From: Haematobia irritans | Lineage: Eukaryota > Arthropoda > Insecta > Diptera > Muscidae | DNA: 64,000 nt | Assembly (NCBI RefSeq): GCF_050003625.1 | Contig: NC_134398.1 | Span: 99,179,479 to 99,243,478, forward strand | Direction: 5' to 3' | In this document: positions 46,603-58,160 of the stretch, piece after piece | Numbering within the stretch: position 1 is the first letter of the stretch | How the letters are laid out: each line of letters begins with the position of its first letter | Notes under the pieces: model-generated | Databases searched by the model: none | The model's input: the letters and a program-made list of their open reading frames with translations, nothing else | What the model was told of the DNA's origin: nothing | Program-made: the position numbers and the translations under genes

Positions 46603-47205
46603 CTTTAACGGATAACGCAAATTTACAAAATTTGTGTCCTAAATTTAATAAACAAAATTTTGATGCAAAGATTATAAACTTTATTTTAATTAAAAAAGCA
46701 TTATTTTAAAGAATTTTGTTCTTAATATTTTGTAAATTGCGCATCCTGAAAATTAGGTTGCGTTATCTTTAATATAACGTAAATATTATTTTCATTGCAT
46801 TGGGTAATAATTACACTTCGCACCATATTCCCTATAAGCCAACGTTATTACAGACGACAGCAGCAGGATTCCATATTCGGTTTGAATGCCGATAAGAGAA
46901 AAATAACAATCACACCAAACTAGAATTGCAATAGTTTAAAAAACCCCTGTTCTTACGGCGCAGATAAGTAGCTATCCCCCCATATTCCGATATTCGGATT
47001 CATTCAAATTAACCATGTATATTTTTGGACAGACATGCTCCTTGTTCTCCGTTTTAAACTAACATTTTCAGATACATAGTTTCTGAGTTCAAATTGAAAT
47101 CGGTTTGAAGTCCGAGAGTAGGTTAAAGTGGCAGCCCGATTTATTTTTAGGCTCACTTATACTATTCAGTCCATTGTGATACCGCTTTAACTAAAAGTAC
47201 CTATT
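46603..47205. other. AT-rich DNA with no recognised feature
   Basis: No ORF, TIR or repeat link seen inside the window. Confidence 0.4.
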
Positions 47206-47757
47206 ACATATGGGCAACTCTAGTTTTAAACGAATATTTTCTTCTGTTGAACCAACCAGATTGTTCCTAAAACATTAACAGACAGCCTAAGTTAACATTT
47301 TCCAGGTCCGTCAGTAATTTAAAACTAAATCGCTTACGCCGCACACCAAATGGAGTACACTCTTACAAGAGGTATGTAATTGATTCCCTTTTTTAATTAT
47401 TTATTTACACGCATCATGACAGCTGATGCAGTAGTAATTATACTTCGCGGCAATAGTTTTTGCAAACTCGCCTATCAGGCAGGGACCCATTATAGCATAT
47501 ATCAGCAGTTATATCTGATGTTTTGAGAACACTAGCATTTCTAGTGTGCGGTTTAAGTGTAAATGGGGCCATATTTGTTTGGTGTCGTTACAACTTTTAC
47601 ATTTACACCATTGAACCGGTAGGCAGAGGCATACCAATAGCTTCTAGTTCCCTTGGAAGGTAGTTCCTAGCATTGCTAACTCACCCGCTACCCTGTTCCT
47701 CGGTATGTTCCTGCGGACAGGCACCCATATTAGGTGCATATTTTATTGCTCAGCCAT

Positions 47758-48168
47758 CTAATTGAGAGATTTACGACAGTTGATGGCCGTTTCCGAGTTA
47801 AGGAACACATAGTCCAAGGATTTTATTACAGGTTGACTGTATGAGTATATATTAATCGCAACATTTGTTGGAACATTACTTTTCAGCCAATTTGTAACCT
47901 CTTTTATTGCTAATATTTCAGACTGAAAAACACTACAGTGATTAAGTAATCGCTTCGCTATTCGAAGTTCCGAATATACCCCGAAACCGACTTGTCCATT
48001 TAATTTGTATCCATCGGTGTAGAAATCTATATAATGTTTATTCCCAGGGGTTTTTGTGATCCACGCCGCACTATCGGGAATTAAAGTTAAAAACTTTTTG
48101 TCGAAAAGCGGGTTCGCCATAGAGTAATCCACTACGTTTGGCACATCTGGCATTAATTTGGGGACCAA
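47758..48168 (-). pseudogene. LINE copy 2: RNase H
   Basis: YTDGY (Asp kept, next Ser changed), QSEILAI (Glu kept) and YSYSQ, where the catalytic Asp of YSDSQ is Tyr. The frame ends before the final acidic block; CRKSLN*. The protein cannot be active. Confidence 0.85.
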
Positions 48169-48386
48169 ACTGTGGCCGTACCTTTTTTCCGTACAGCAGT
48201 TATTGCTGCTGACTGTTTGTCTAATATGTCTGAAGGCAATAGATGCAGCATGACATTAAGGCATCTACTCCTGACTCACGGAATGCACCTGAGATGCACA
48301 AGCACCCCAATCGCTGAACTTTATCTACACTTGTCGGCTCCTGAAGTGCCGCCCACCAGACCACAAGACGACATAGCATTGTAGGT

Positions 48387-48917
48387 CTAACTACTGCCGT
48401 GTATAGTCAATGCACAAATTTCAATTTGTATAATATCTCTGATTGTGGATGGGAATTTCCCCCTCACTACTAGAGCTACATCGTCTGCGTATGCCACCAC
48501 TTTTATCCTTTCTTTTTCTAGGAAAACCAGAAGGTTGTTTATAGCAACATTCCAAAGAAGAGGTGATAGAACTCCTCCTCGGGGAGTGCCTCTGTTCACA
48601 TATCTTTGTTTGTTTGCTTGTCCTAGTGCGGCTGAAATACGTCTCCTCTTAAGCAGTTCGTCTAGCAGCATAAGTATATCTGGATCAACATTCAGAGTTG
48701 CCAGTCCATTTAATATCGAGCACGGATGGACGTTATCGAATGCCCCCTCGATGTCTAGAAACGCCACGATTGTGTATTCATTGACAGATAGTGAGCTTTC
48801 AATAAAGCTGACTACTTCATGTAATGCAGTCTCAGTAGACCTGCCCTTCGAGTATGCATGCTGTCGTTTCGAGAGCAAACTTGAATCGATGCTAGTTCTA
48901 AGATAAATATTTATCAT
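48387..48917 (-). pseudogene. LINE copy 2: reverse transcriptase, palm region
   Basis: Contains FLDIEGAFDNVHP (intact here, altered in copy 1), GTPRGGVLSPLLWN and YADDVALVV. A frameshift or deletion ends it 25 residues later. The upstream RT part is separated by the 3.1 kb insertion 48938-52035. Confidence 0.87.
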
Positions 48918-48977
48918 CCTCTCCAGAGCCTTAAGTACACAAAATTTTTTTTTTTTTTGATTTCAATCACGAAAATC

Positions 48978-49008
48978 GCACTCGAGTGAGAGGCTTTTCC
49001 CTCTTTAA
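48978..49008 (-). repeat. Small LINE fragment inside the CAC element
   Basis: CGCACTCGAGTGAGAGGCTTTTCCC equals LINE RT sequence also seen at about 52076, here out of its natural order relative to 49670-50000. Confidence 0.7.
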
Positions 49009-49664
49009 AGCTGCAAAACTATCGATAGCACAAGGTATTTATTTTTCGATAGCGATACTATCGAAGAAACCCAGATCGCTATAAAAAATACCGACAATGC
49101 TACATACCAAAGTAGGTAAAAATAAACAAAAATTGAATAATTCTAATTTATTTTAATGTCTGCCTAATTCCTTTAAAATAGATTTTTTACAAAAATATAC
49201 GGCTATAAATTGATTTCCTTTTTCTTTCATTCTGTAGCATCTTTTTTCTTACAATAGCTACCAGTAAACGCAAGACTAAAACCTACGAATCAAATCCTGA
49301 ACGAATCAAATCCAGAACAATATTCTTGATTGTGTTCTAATTGCAATGATTTTCATCGGGATATCGGTGAAAAAATCTTGGGCTTTACGTTTACCAGCAA
49401 CCACGGAGTGGAAGGACTTCTTTGTCCACAAGTTTTCAATAACTCTCAATGGACCTTAGTAATTAGCACTTGAAGTATCATTTTTCGTTTTAAATAATAT
49501 AAATTCACTAAAATGTGAGATCCAAATGCACAAGAGGAAACTTTTGTTTAATGAAAACCATTTAAAATTGATTTTTGAAAAAAATCCGATAGTATCGATA
49601 CTATCGATTGTTTGGTTTAAAACTATCGAAAATATTGAATGGTGCGACTAGTTTTGCAGCTTTA
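49009..49664. mobile_element. Element with TAAAGCTGCAAAACTA TIRs and TATCGATA words
   Basis: Inverted ends TAAAGCTGCAAAACTATCGA and TAAAGCTGCAAAACTAGTCG. Several CTATCGATAG/GATACTATCG words near both ends. TSD not visible. No transposase; superfamily unassigned (P-like or hAT are possible). Confidence 0.6.
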
Positions 49665-49669
49665 GAGTA

Positions 49670-50000
49670 CAAAGCCACATTCCAAAGAAGAGGTTATGGA
49701 ACTCCTCCTTGGGGAGTGCCTCTGTTCACATACCTGAAATATGTCTCCTCATTAGAATTTCGTCTAACAACCTAAGTATACATGGATCAACATTCAGAGT
49801 TGCAAGTCCATTTAATATCGTGCTTGTATGGACGTTATTGAATGCCCCTTCGATGTCTGAAAATGCCACGATTGTGTATTCATTGACAGATAGTGAGCTT
49901 TCAATAAAGCTGATTAGTTCATGTTATGCGGTCTCAGTACACCTGCCCTTCGAGTATACATGCTGTAGTTTCGAGAGCAAACTTGAATCGATGCTAGTTC
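49670..50000 (-). pseudogene. LINE fragment (third copy of part of the RT)
   Basis: Minus strand encodes the region from the FLDIEGAFDNV block to GTPQGG, matching 48560-48900 with many differences and a short deletion near 49735. It ends at ACGAAAATCGC, a word also found at the other edge (48968). Confidence 0.8.
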
Positions 50001-52059
50001 ACGAAAATCGCGGATTCAATCATTTTTTTAATTGAAATGTCTTCAATCACGAAAATGATAGTATCAATCATCCATTTTGATTGAAAACCAACACGATTTT
50101 CAATGAAAAATTTAATTGACTTTTGTGACGGAATCAATTAATTGTGTGATTGAATCAATTAAAAACGTGATTGATTTTTAACATAAAATTCAATCACAGT
50201 TTTAATTGAATCAATTAAAATTTTAATTAATTTCGCGACAAAAATCAATCATCTATTTGATTCATTCAATTAAATAATTAATTGAAATTTGCTATAAATT
50301 TCAATCAAAAATTTATATATTGCGCCCCCAAAATCGTATTTAGTTTTATTTGCAATAAAATAAAATATGTGTTTCTTATAAAACATATTTACTATTTTAT
50401 TATTTTTTGAATTATGCAATAAACAAATAAATTTGGTTCTTGTCATTTGTGTTTTATTCTAACATAATTTACACATACAATTACTATCAATAACAACTAT
50501 AGGGTGAAAAAATAAACTATATAAATCATTATCTTCCTTATAACAATGAACATGTCAGCATGTTCCTTCTAATATGTAGATGCGCCTAGATTTCTAATAA
50601 ATCAGCATCCTGTAAGCTAAATTAGTTTTTCTGAAAGTAAACAGAATAATTCGAATTTAATTTTGTGCAATTAAAAGTTAATTTGTTAAACATTATCTGC
50701 ATAGAATATCAAGTTCAATTCTTAGTTCCAGGTTGCAGATTTATAATCTTCTTTTGGAGTTGTAGTCTTTTAGCATAAAAAGGTGTATTAAGGAGCTCGG
50801 TAATTTAATTTTAGTAACAATTCCTTTCCACAATTTCCACACATTGAAGAAATCGTCTATTCAAATTTTAACCAATCAAAGACAAAAATAATGGGAAAAC
50901 AATGCAATATTTGCTATTATATTGATGATACTTTGCAAATTCTGGAAATAGAAAAAAAAAATATAAATGGAAAATACATATTTTTATTATTTTCGGATAT
51001 TTTTCATATTTTTAAATCCAAAAGAAAGAACTTTTTTACCATTACATAATTCAGCTCATTAGTTTATATACCAGATATACTGCTCTCTACTTGGGTTCAA
51101 ACTGAAAAAGACAGGTAAAACAAAAATGCAATTTAATGCCAACGCTACTTCGCAACTTCAAGGTGAATCTTCCAACAAACCCATACCGCTCTTGGTTTTA
51201 AGAAAACTAGGAGTGAAAAAATTTATAATTTGAAAAGATCAATACGGTACCCATCTTTTGATTGCAAACATATTCTTATATATTTCACGAAATAAAATTG
51301 GCAACTAAAAGAAATGAATAAAAAATATATTATTTTAGTCCGTTTTATGTAAACAGGCTTCAATGGAAAACGGTATTCACATTTCACAATTTCTTACCTT
51401 AAATAAACGTAGATTGTTTTCCATTTTTACAATACCACAAAACACAAACACAGGTAATTTCAAATGCGTTCTCTCATACATTTTTTTCTAAACTTTACCA
51501 CGTGGTCATTTGTTGTTACACACTTTATTTATTTCAACTCTTTGCTATGATTTGTTATTGCGTTCAAAATATTTATGCACACATTTTGAATGCAGCAAAC
51601 AGAATGTCGCCACTCCTGTTTTTCAATTTACGCGAGAAACAAAAACCCAAGCCTTCGTTACGAGTTACTTCCACAGACTGATCTCTCCATCATACATTGT
51701 TGAATAAATACCCATTCTTTTGTTCTCTTTTCTCCCTTTCCATTGCTCAAAATTATTCAATTTCAATCACAAAGGTGATTGGATCACATGTGTAATTGGA
51801 AACGGAAAAATTTTCAATCACGTTTGTAATTGGAAATTCGGAAATTGATTAACAATTTGATTGAATCAATTAATATTTTAATTGGAAACGTAACAAATAT
51901 CAATAATTTTTTTAATTGGTTTTTATTCGGATTTGATTAAATAATTAATTGAATCAATTAACATATTAATTGAACCCGTTTCCAAATTCAATTAAGTGTT
52001 TAATTGAAAAAATTTGGGTGATAACTTTTTGTGTGTAGGAGTGAGGATAAGCTGATTGG

Positions 52060-52700
52060 TCGGAAATTCTTCGCACTCGAGTGAGAGGCTTTTCCCACTT
52101 TGGGTATGAAAACGACTTTTGTTTCCCTCCACTTTTCTGGAATATATGCTAAGTTTATACACCCTTTATATATCACCGTCAACCAGGGGATAATTCTTTC
52201 AGTCACTGCTTGTAGCTCCGCCGGAGTAATTCCATCAGGTCCGGGGGATTTGAATGGCCCAAAGCTATTTAACGCCCATTTTATTCTAGATTCCGATACA
52301 ATTTCCTCGATAGGAAATTACCGCTGAGCCACTGTGGCACCGCCAGAACATGTTTCCACCATCTGATTTCCAGGAAAATGTGTGTCCAATAGTACCTCCA
52401 GCGTCTCCTCACTGGACGTTGTCCAATTGCCCTCCGATGTTTTAATGAAACCTGGAGCAGGGTTAGTGGATGCTAGTACCTTCCGTCGTCTGGAAGCCTC
52501 GGACGTATTCACAATACTGCTGCAGTAAACATTCCAGGAGTTATACTGAGCATTTCTCAGTTCTCGCTTGTATCCTCTCAGATTCTTCTTGTAAGTGTCC
52601 TAATCCTTCGAAGCTCTGGTGGACTTTGCTTTTTTAAAGAGCTTCCTGTGGGATTTCCTCATATTACTGAACTACGTAGACCACCATGGCTGTAGATTTT
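52060..52700 (-). pseudogene. LINE copy 2: N-terminal part of the RT region
   Basis: Frames with NTSEASRRRKVLAST, GNWTTSSEETLEVLLDTHFPG and, after a frameshift near 52.32 kb, IPWLTVIYKGCINLAYIPEKWRETKVVFIPKVGKASHSSAKNFRPISLSS, the fingers part of the RT. In copy 1 the same protein is in one frame. Confidence 0.85.
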
Positions 52701-52731
52701 CCCCTTTGCTTCCCTCTCGGGCATGCAGCTT

Positions 52732-53191
52732 TCAGTGAGATGTTGAAGGCTTAGTTATCCGTTCCACTGCGTGTTCGATATCTTCCCTGTACCTATTCCA
52801 ATCTGCTTTCCTAACATTTGGAGGAAATATGGTCTTTTTGGTAGGAACATCAAATTTGAAATTAATGTAGCGATGATCTGAGAAGCTATATTCACTTAAA
52901 ACCTGCCACTCACATATCATTTCAGTCCACTCACATATCATTCAGTTCTTGCGACGCCAAGGTGACGTCCAAAACCTCTTGTCTGTTTCTAGTGACGAAG
53001 GTTGGGATATCTCCCTTATCGCAAACTACCAAATTAGTATGCAAAATAAACTCTAGCAGTGACTGTCCTCTTGTATTAATGACACCACTTCCACATATAC
53101 TATGTTGTGCATTTGCGTAGCATCCCATAATGAGTTTCGTCTTTGTTTTCAATGACTCCTCAATTAAGGTGTTAACGGCACATGGAGGCAT
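52732..53191 (-). pseudogene. LINE copy 2: endonuclease, C-terminal half
   Basis: MGCYANAQHSICGSG, TFVTRNRQEVLDVTLASQELN, then a direct duplication of about 18 bp (CCACTCACATATCATT at 52909 and 52928) and YSFSDHRYINFKFD, which keeps the SDH motif lost in copy 1. It ends TSH* as in copy 1. Confidence 0.85.
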
Positions 53192-53205
53192 CTCCCTATC
53201 ATGTC

Positions 53206-53917
53206 TAGGGTTGCCAGATGGACTGGAATGGGCTGGAATTTCCAGATTTTTTATGTCATGCCCAGTTACAAGCTATTCAATAATATTTCCAGCTAAATAT
53301 ACTATTTAAATAATATTTCAATAGAAAAGACTATACGTTTAGTTATTTATCTTTTTCATTCACAATAAGGTGATTTTTGAGTGTTAATTACTTTTAACCA
53401 GCACTCAATTACACCCAGAGAGAGAAAGCTTAGTAATTCAAAATTTTGAAAATTGTACACTGTACAATTCTCCCATTTTTTTACAATTCTTTCATTAAAA
53501 AATGCCGTCATGCCTCTTTTCTTGTCTTCAGAGTTAAAACTTTTTTACTACAGTTTTTTGTCTCTATTGAAAAATAAAAAATTGGTGTTACTACCCTTTT
53601 GTTTAATAGGTGCGATATGTATTATCTATAAGAACTGCATTAAACCTATTTTGCATTTTTCTGTAAATTTAGTTTATAAGAAAAGATTAAATTTAAAAAA
53701 TGTTCTCATTTTTTTAAATTTAATTAACTTTTTTTTACTTATGTTCATGAAAACACTGAATTATAAATGTTTTGTTGTGTTTTTATTATTTATTTAAATA
53801 TTTTAATAAATAGTTATATTTCTCATATTTGAGGATTTACGAAATCCAGATTTTTTTTAATCCAGCCAACTTTTTCCAAAATTCCAGACAATAGGCCATT
53901 TTAATCTGGCAACCTTA
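53206..53917. mobile_element. hAT-type element, 712 bp (same insertion as 5123-7242)
   Basis: Ends TAGGGTTGCC and (inverted) TAAGGTTGCC. TSD ATCATGTC/ATCATGCC (53198-53205; 53918-53925). It lacks element D and so provides the empty site for 5775-7176. The frame at 53453-53797 is AT-driven and is not considered a gene. Confidence 0.88.
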
Positions 53918-53980
53918 ATCATGCCCCTTATAGACCGAAGATACCCAATATTTGCATTTGGCTTTTTCTAAACTGGCAAC

Positions 53981-56356
53981 TAGTCTTGGGCAAAATCGTT
54001 CACCGTAGTGATTCGGACTCATCGTTCCTTTTGTACAAAGGAACTAGTTCCTTCAAATCGTTCCATCGTACCTTTTCGTTCCGGATTTTTATATTTGTGA
54101 TCACTGTCATCTACTAAAGACAGACATGACATTGTTTGTTTACTTTGTGTAACGAAGTTCGTGGTCAATTGAAAGATACAAAAATATGGAAAATTGAGTG
54201 AAATTACTTGAAATAGTGTATAGTAATATAATAAGAAAAAATAGTGAAAGGAATGGAAAATTTAAGGAAGTAACTAAACCCAGGAAGCCAAACTCTTTGG
54301 ATGGATTTTTGGATTTAATAATACTATACTCTGTGCAAAATTATTCATATATATATACGGCCGTAAGTTCGGCCAGGCCGAATCTTATGTACCCTCCACC
54401 ATGGATTGCGTAGAAACTTCTACGAAAGACTGTCATCCACAATCGAATTACTTGGGTTGTTGTATCTTAAAACTTCTTAACATCGGTTTCTAAATTGTGA
54501 GTTAGTCCATACGTGGTATATATTAGACAAAACAGTTATGTATAGTTAAGTCTACAAATAATTAGGAATCGATATGGACTTTTTGCACGGTACGTAGAGA
54601 GCCAGAATTGAAATATGGGGGTCGCTTATATGGGGGCTATATACAATTATGAACTTGATATGGACCAATTTTTGTGTGATTGGGGATCGATTTATCTGAG
54701 GGCCATATATAACTATAGACCGATATGGACCTAGTTAGGCATGGTTGTTAACGACCATATACTAGCACAATGTACCACATTTCAACTCACTCGGATGAAA
54801 TTTGCTCCTCCAAGAGGCTCCAAAACCAAATCTCGGGATCGGTTTATATGAGGCTATGTATGATTATGGACTGACATGGACCACTTTTGGCATGGTTATT
54901 AAATATCATATACTACCACCACGTACCAAATTTCAAGCAGATCGGATGAATTTTGCGTCTCCAAAAAGGCACCGGAGGTCAAATCTGGGGATCGGTTTAT
55001 ATGAGAGCTATATATAATTATGGACTGATAGGAACCAATTCCCGCATGGTTGTTGGATACCATATACTAACATCACGTACCAAATTTCAACCGAATGGGA
55101 AGAATTTTGCTCTTCCAAGGGGCTCTGGAGGTCAAATCTGGGGATCGGTTTATATGGGGCCTATATATAATTATGGACCGATATCGACCAATTTTTCCAT
55201 GGGAGTTTGAGGCCATATATTAACACCACGTACCAAATTTCAACTGCATCAGATGAATGTTGGTCTTCCAAGAGGCTCCGATCACCAGATTTGACATCTG
55301 GTGATCGGTTTATATGGGGGCTATATATAATTATGGACCGATGTGGACCAATTTTTGCATGATTGTTAGAGACCATATACTAACACCATGTACCAAATTT
55401 CAGCCGGATCGGATGAAATTTGCTTCTCTTAGCGGCCTCGCAATCCAAATCGGGGGATCGGTTTATATGGGGGCTATATATAATTATGGGCCGATGTGGA
55501 CCAGTTTTTGCTTGGTTGTTAGAGACCATATACTAACACCATGTACCAAATTTCAGCCGGATCGGATGAAATTTGCTTGTCTTAGAGGCCTCGCAAGCCA
55601 AATCGGGGGATCGGTTTATATGGGGGCTATATATAATTATGGACCGATGTGGACCAATTTTTGCATGGTTGTTAGAGACCATATACTAACACCATGTACC
55701 AAATTTCAGCCGGATCGGATGAAATTTGCTTCTCTTAGAGGCCTCGCAAGCCAAATCGGGGGATCGGTTTATATGGGGGCTATATATAATTATGGACCGA
55801 TGTGAACCAATTTTGGCATGGTTGTTAGAGACCAAATACTCACATCATGTACCAAATTTGAGCCGGATCGGATGAAATTTGCTTCTCTTATAGGCCTCGC
55901 AAGCCAAATTTGGGGGTACGTTTATATGGGGGCTATACGTAAAAGTGGACCGATATAGCCCATTTGCAATACCATCCGACCTACATCAATAACAACTACT
56001 TGTGCCAAGTTTCAAGTCGATGGCTTGTTTCGTTCGGAAGTTAGCGTGATTTCAACAGACGGACGGACGGACATGCTCAGATCGACTCAGAATTTCACCA
56101 CGACCCAGAATATATACTTTATGGGGTCTTAGAGCAATATTTCAATGTGTTACAAACGGAATGACAAAGTTAATATACCCCCCATCCTATGGTGGAGGGT
56201 ATAAAAATCAAACTGTAATCCGCGGAACGATGGAGCGTAATTTGAAAATAAAACTAAATGACAAAAGGAACGATGAGAACGAAAGAACTAGTGACAGTCG
56301 TTCCTTTTAGTGAACCGTTCATTGGAACTAATTCGTTCCGGAACGACACAAGACTA
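53981..56356. mobile_element. hAT-type element with an internal tandem-repeat unit
   Basis: Ends TAGTCTTGGGCAAAATCG and (inverted) TAGTCTTGTGTCGTTCCG. Perfect 8-bp TSD CTGGCAAC (53973-53980; 56357-56364), and LINE copy 1 shows the empty site CTGGCAACGACAG. Subterminal GGAACGA/TCGTTCC words at both ends. It contains the repeat-rich block 54340-56206. Confidence 0.92.
54340..56206. mobile_element. Repeat-rich element with 153-bp tandem units
   Basis: Begins near ATACGGCCGTAAGTTCGGCC, ends ...CCATCCTATGGTGGAGGGTA. About nine units, the last three (55453, 55606, 55759) almost identical with 153-bp period and the earlier ones increasingly diverged. Because 153 is divisible by three, an open frame of 163 residues runs through them (YNYGPMWTNF repeats); this is not a real protein. 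The 3' flank recurs inverted at 61885. Confidence 0.8.
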
Positions 56357-56364
56357 CTGGCAAC

Positions 56365-56520
56365 GACAGTGCTGAAGGAAGCGGAAACAAGTTAAGCACA
56401 TTTTTTGCAATTATATAGACTCGATTTACATCTTTACCAGTATACTGCAATAGTTTGAACCCCGGAGTACTTAATTCACATATTTTGTTTATATAAACAT
56501 ATGGTTCGTGAATAAGAACT
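56365..56520 (-). pseudogene. LINE copy 2: endonuclease, middle part
   Basis: Minus-strand VLIHEPYVYINKICELSTPGFKLLQY and YIIAKNVLNLFPLPSALS, containing the catalytic Glu of the (Q/H)EP block. Continues GDIDI at 57946 once the hAT is removed. Confidence 0.83.
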
Positions 56521-56528
56521 ATATCTGT

Positions 56529-57945
56529 CAGAGATCTGCAACCGGTGGCTTTTTTTTCGTATTGCAATATTACCCACAAAATGTCGGTAACAGTGAGTAA
56601 CACACCAATCATGCGATCTTTTCCATTGATACAAATGCGAGAATACAAACACCACTAGTATATAACAATGTTCGTATATAGCGTTTGGAAGTGTTAAACC
56701 AATCGACATCGTAACAACGCTTGGTAAACAAAAAACGAGTGTGGTAGCATACTTACACTTAAGTGTGATTGCACTCAACAACAACAACAACTACCAGCAG
56801 TTGGCATTTGTTCAAGAGAATTGAGAGAGTAACAAATAAAGGCCGGTACTCTATTCGGTTTCAGCGAATAGACGAATAGACCAAAAAATGCGAAAAACTA
56901 GGCAAATTTTTTTCATTTGTGGTTCTTTGTTTTTTTCGAGTTGAAAAACTGTCGTAAATCGCGTAGTCAGTATTTTCATAACATGGCGCCCTTTGGAATG
57001 TGAATTAAGAAATAATTTATTTATTAAACTGATTTGTGTGAATTTATAATACAAACGTGGATTGGATTATTATTTAATAGTGTAATCAGATCGAATGATA
57101 AAACAAAATATAAAATGGAGTGGTATTTCCGTAATTAAGTAGCAACCACCATCTAGCCGCTCCCTACTATATGGTGAAATATGAATAATGGAATTTAAAC
57201 ACAAATGTTAATAAAATAAAAGCTTTGTTTGGTGAATTACATTTGACAATCGTTTCTTTTGTACTAGGCATCGGGATAGTAAACGCAACACAAAATGTAG
57301 ACAAAAGGAGGCACTGCAATTGATGTTGCAAAACAAACATTAGCACTTCAACCAACATGTATAGTACGTGGTAGCAACGAATGGAATCACCAAAATTAAT
57401 TGCTGTGTTCCAAAAAAATAAAATACAGCATTGTAAAATATATATATATTTTTTTAATCCAAAGCTATTTGAAAAATTAGTGGTCATGCTTCCTATTTTT
57501 CAAATCAATTATCATGTGTGTGTAAACCATCGAGCCACTAGTTGCGAATGTATATGTAATCATTTTGCGATGTTGTCAATGATATTTCGCAGAAATAAAC
57601 GCGAAAAAGTATCAAAATGACTGTATTTCTTCCTTCAAAATATATTGTCAACACTATCATTTTTCAACGGGAAAGAATGATTTAGGGGAACTTTTTTGCG
57701 CCAACAAACATAGTACCCGCGTTAAGAGAAAACCAAACTGCTGAGATATGAGGTAACCAATTTGAGTGATTGTTTTACTACTGTGTTTTCGAGAGACCAA
57801 CACTAATACTAACAAACACAGACAGTCGTCGGTTGCGTTGGATATTGGTGGTTGAAATTCTTTCTACCAATTGGTGTTTTAAGATTGCAAATATTGGTGT
57901 TTACTAAATACACTGGTCGGTTGCGGTAGATCGCAGCCTTCTCTG
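56529..57945. mobile_element. hAT-type element, 1417 bp
   Basis: Ends CAGAGATCTGCAACCGGTGG and (inverted) CAGAGAAGGCTGCGATCTAC. TSD ATATCTGT/ATATCTAT. Removal restores GDIDIVLIHEP in the LINE endonuclease. No transposase; small frames inside are AT-rich. Confidence 0.88.
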
Positions 57946-58152
57946 ATATCTATGTCCCCTTTCATCAGGAGAACTTTTAAGGCAGCACAAGCAGACTTAC
58001 AATGGTGAAGATTTATCTGGAGGATCCGTAGGACCAGATTTTCAATAACCGGCACATCGGACGTTTCAATCGAGTCATCAAGAATGTCCTCTTTACAGAC
58101 TTCGGTGACTCTCGCAATAACCATCGGTTCAACTTTGGTGAGTTTTGAGGCA
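57946..58152 (-). pseudogene. LINE copy 2: start of the endonuclease domain
   Basis: The frame includes SDVPVIENLVLRILQINLHHCKSACAALKVLLMKGDIDI; LRILQINLHH is the standard start of this endonuclease type with its catalytic Asn. Bordered by two hAT elements. Confidence 0.83.
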
Positions 58153-58160
58153 GTAGAAAC

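Larger units (their letters stand above)
48938..52035. mobile_element. CAC-ended TA-target element with AATCAATTAA-type subterminal repeats
   Basis: Starts CACAAAATTTTT and ends TTTTTGTGTG, bordered by TA (48936-48937, 52036-52037). The empty site CTTAAGTTGGAATGAGG is present in LINE copy 1. Many TTGATTGAATCAATTAA-like words lie at 50030-50320 and 51760-52020. It carries LINE pieces and a further element. 50330-51750 is AT-rich with no gene. Confidence 0.82.

Noticed and set aside
55314..55805. 163-residue repetitive ORF that looks like a tandem-repeat protein
   Set aside because: It arises because the DNA repeat period (153 bp) is a multiple of three. Neighbouring, older units do not keep the frame and no start context is conserved.
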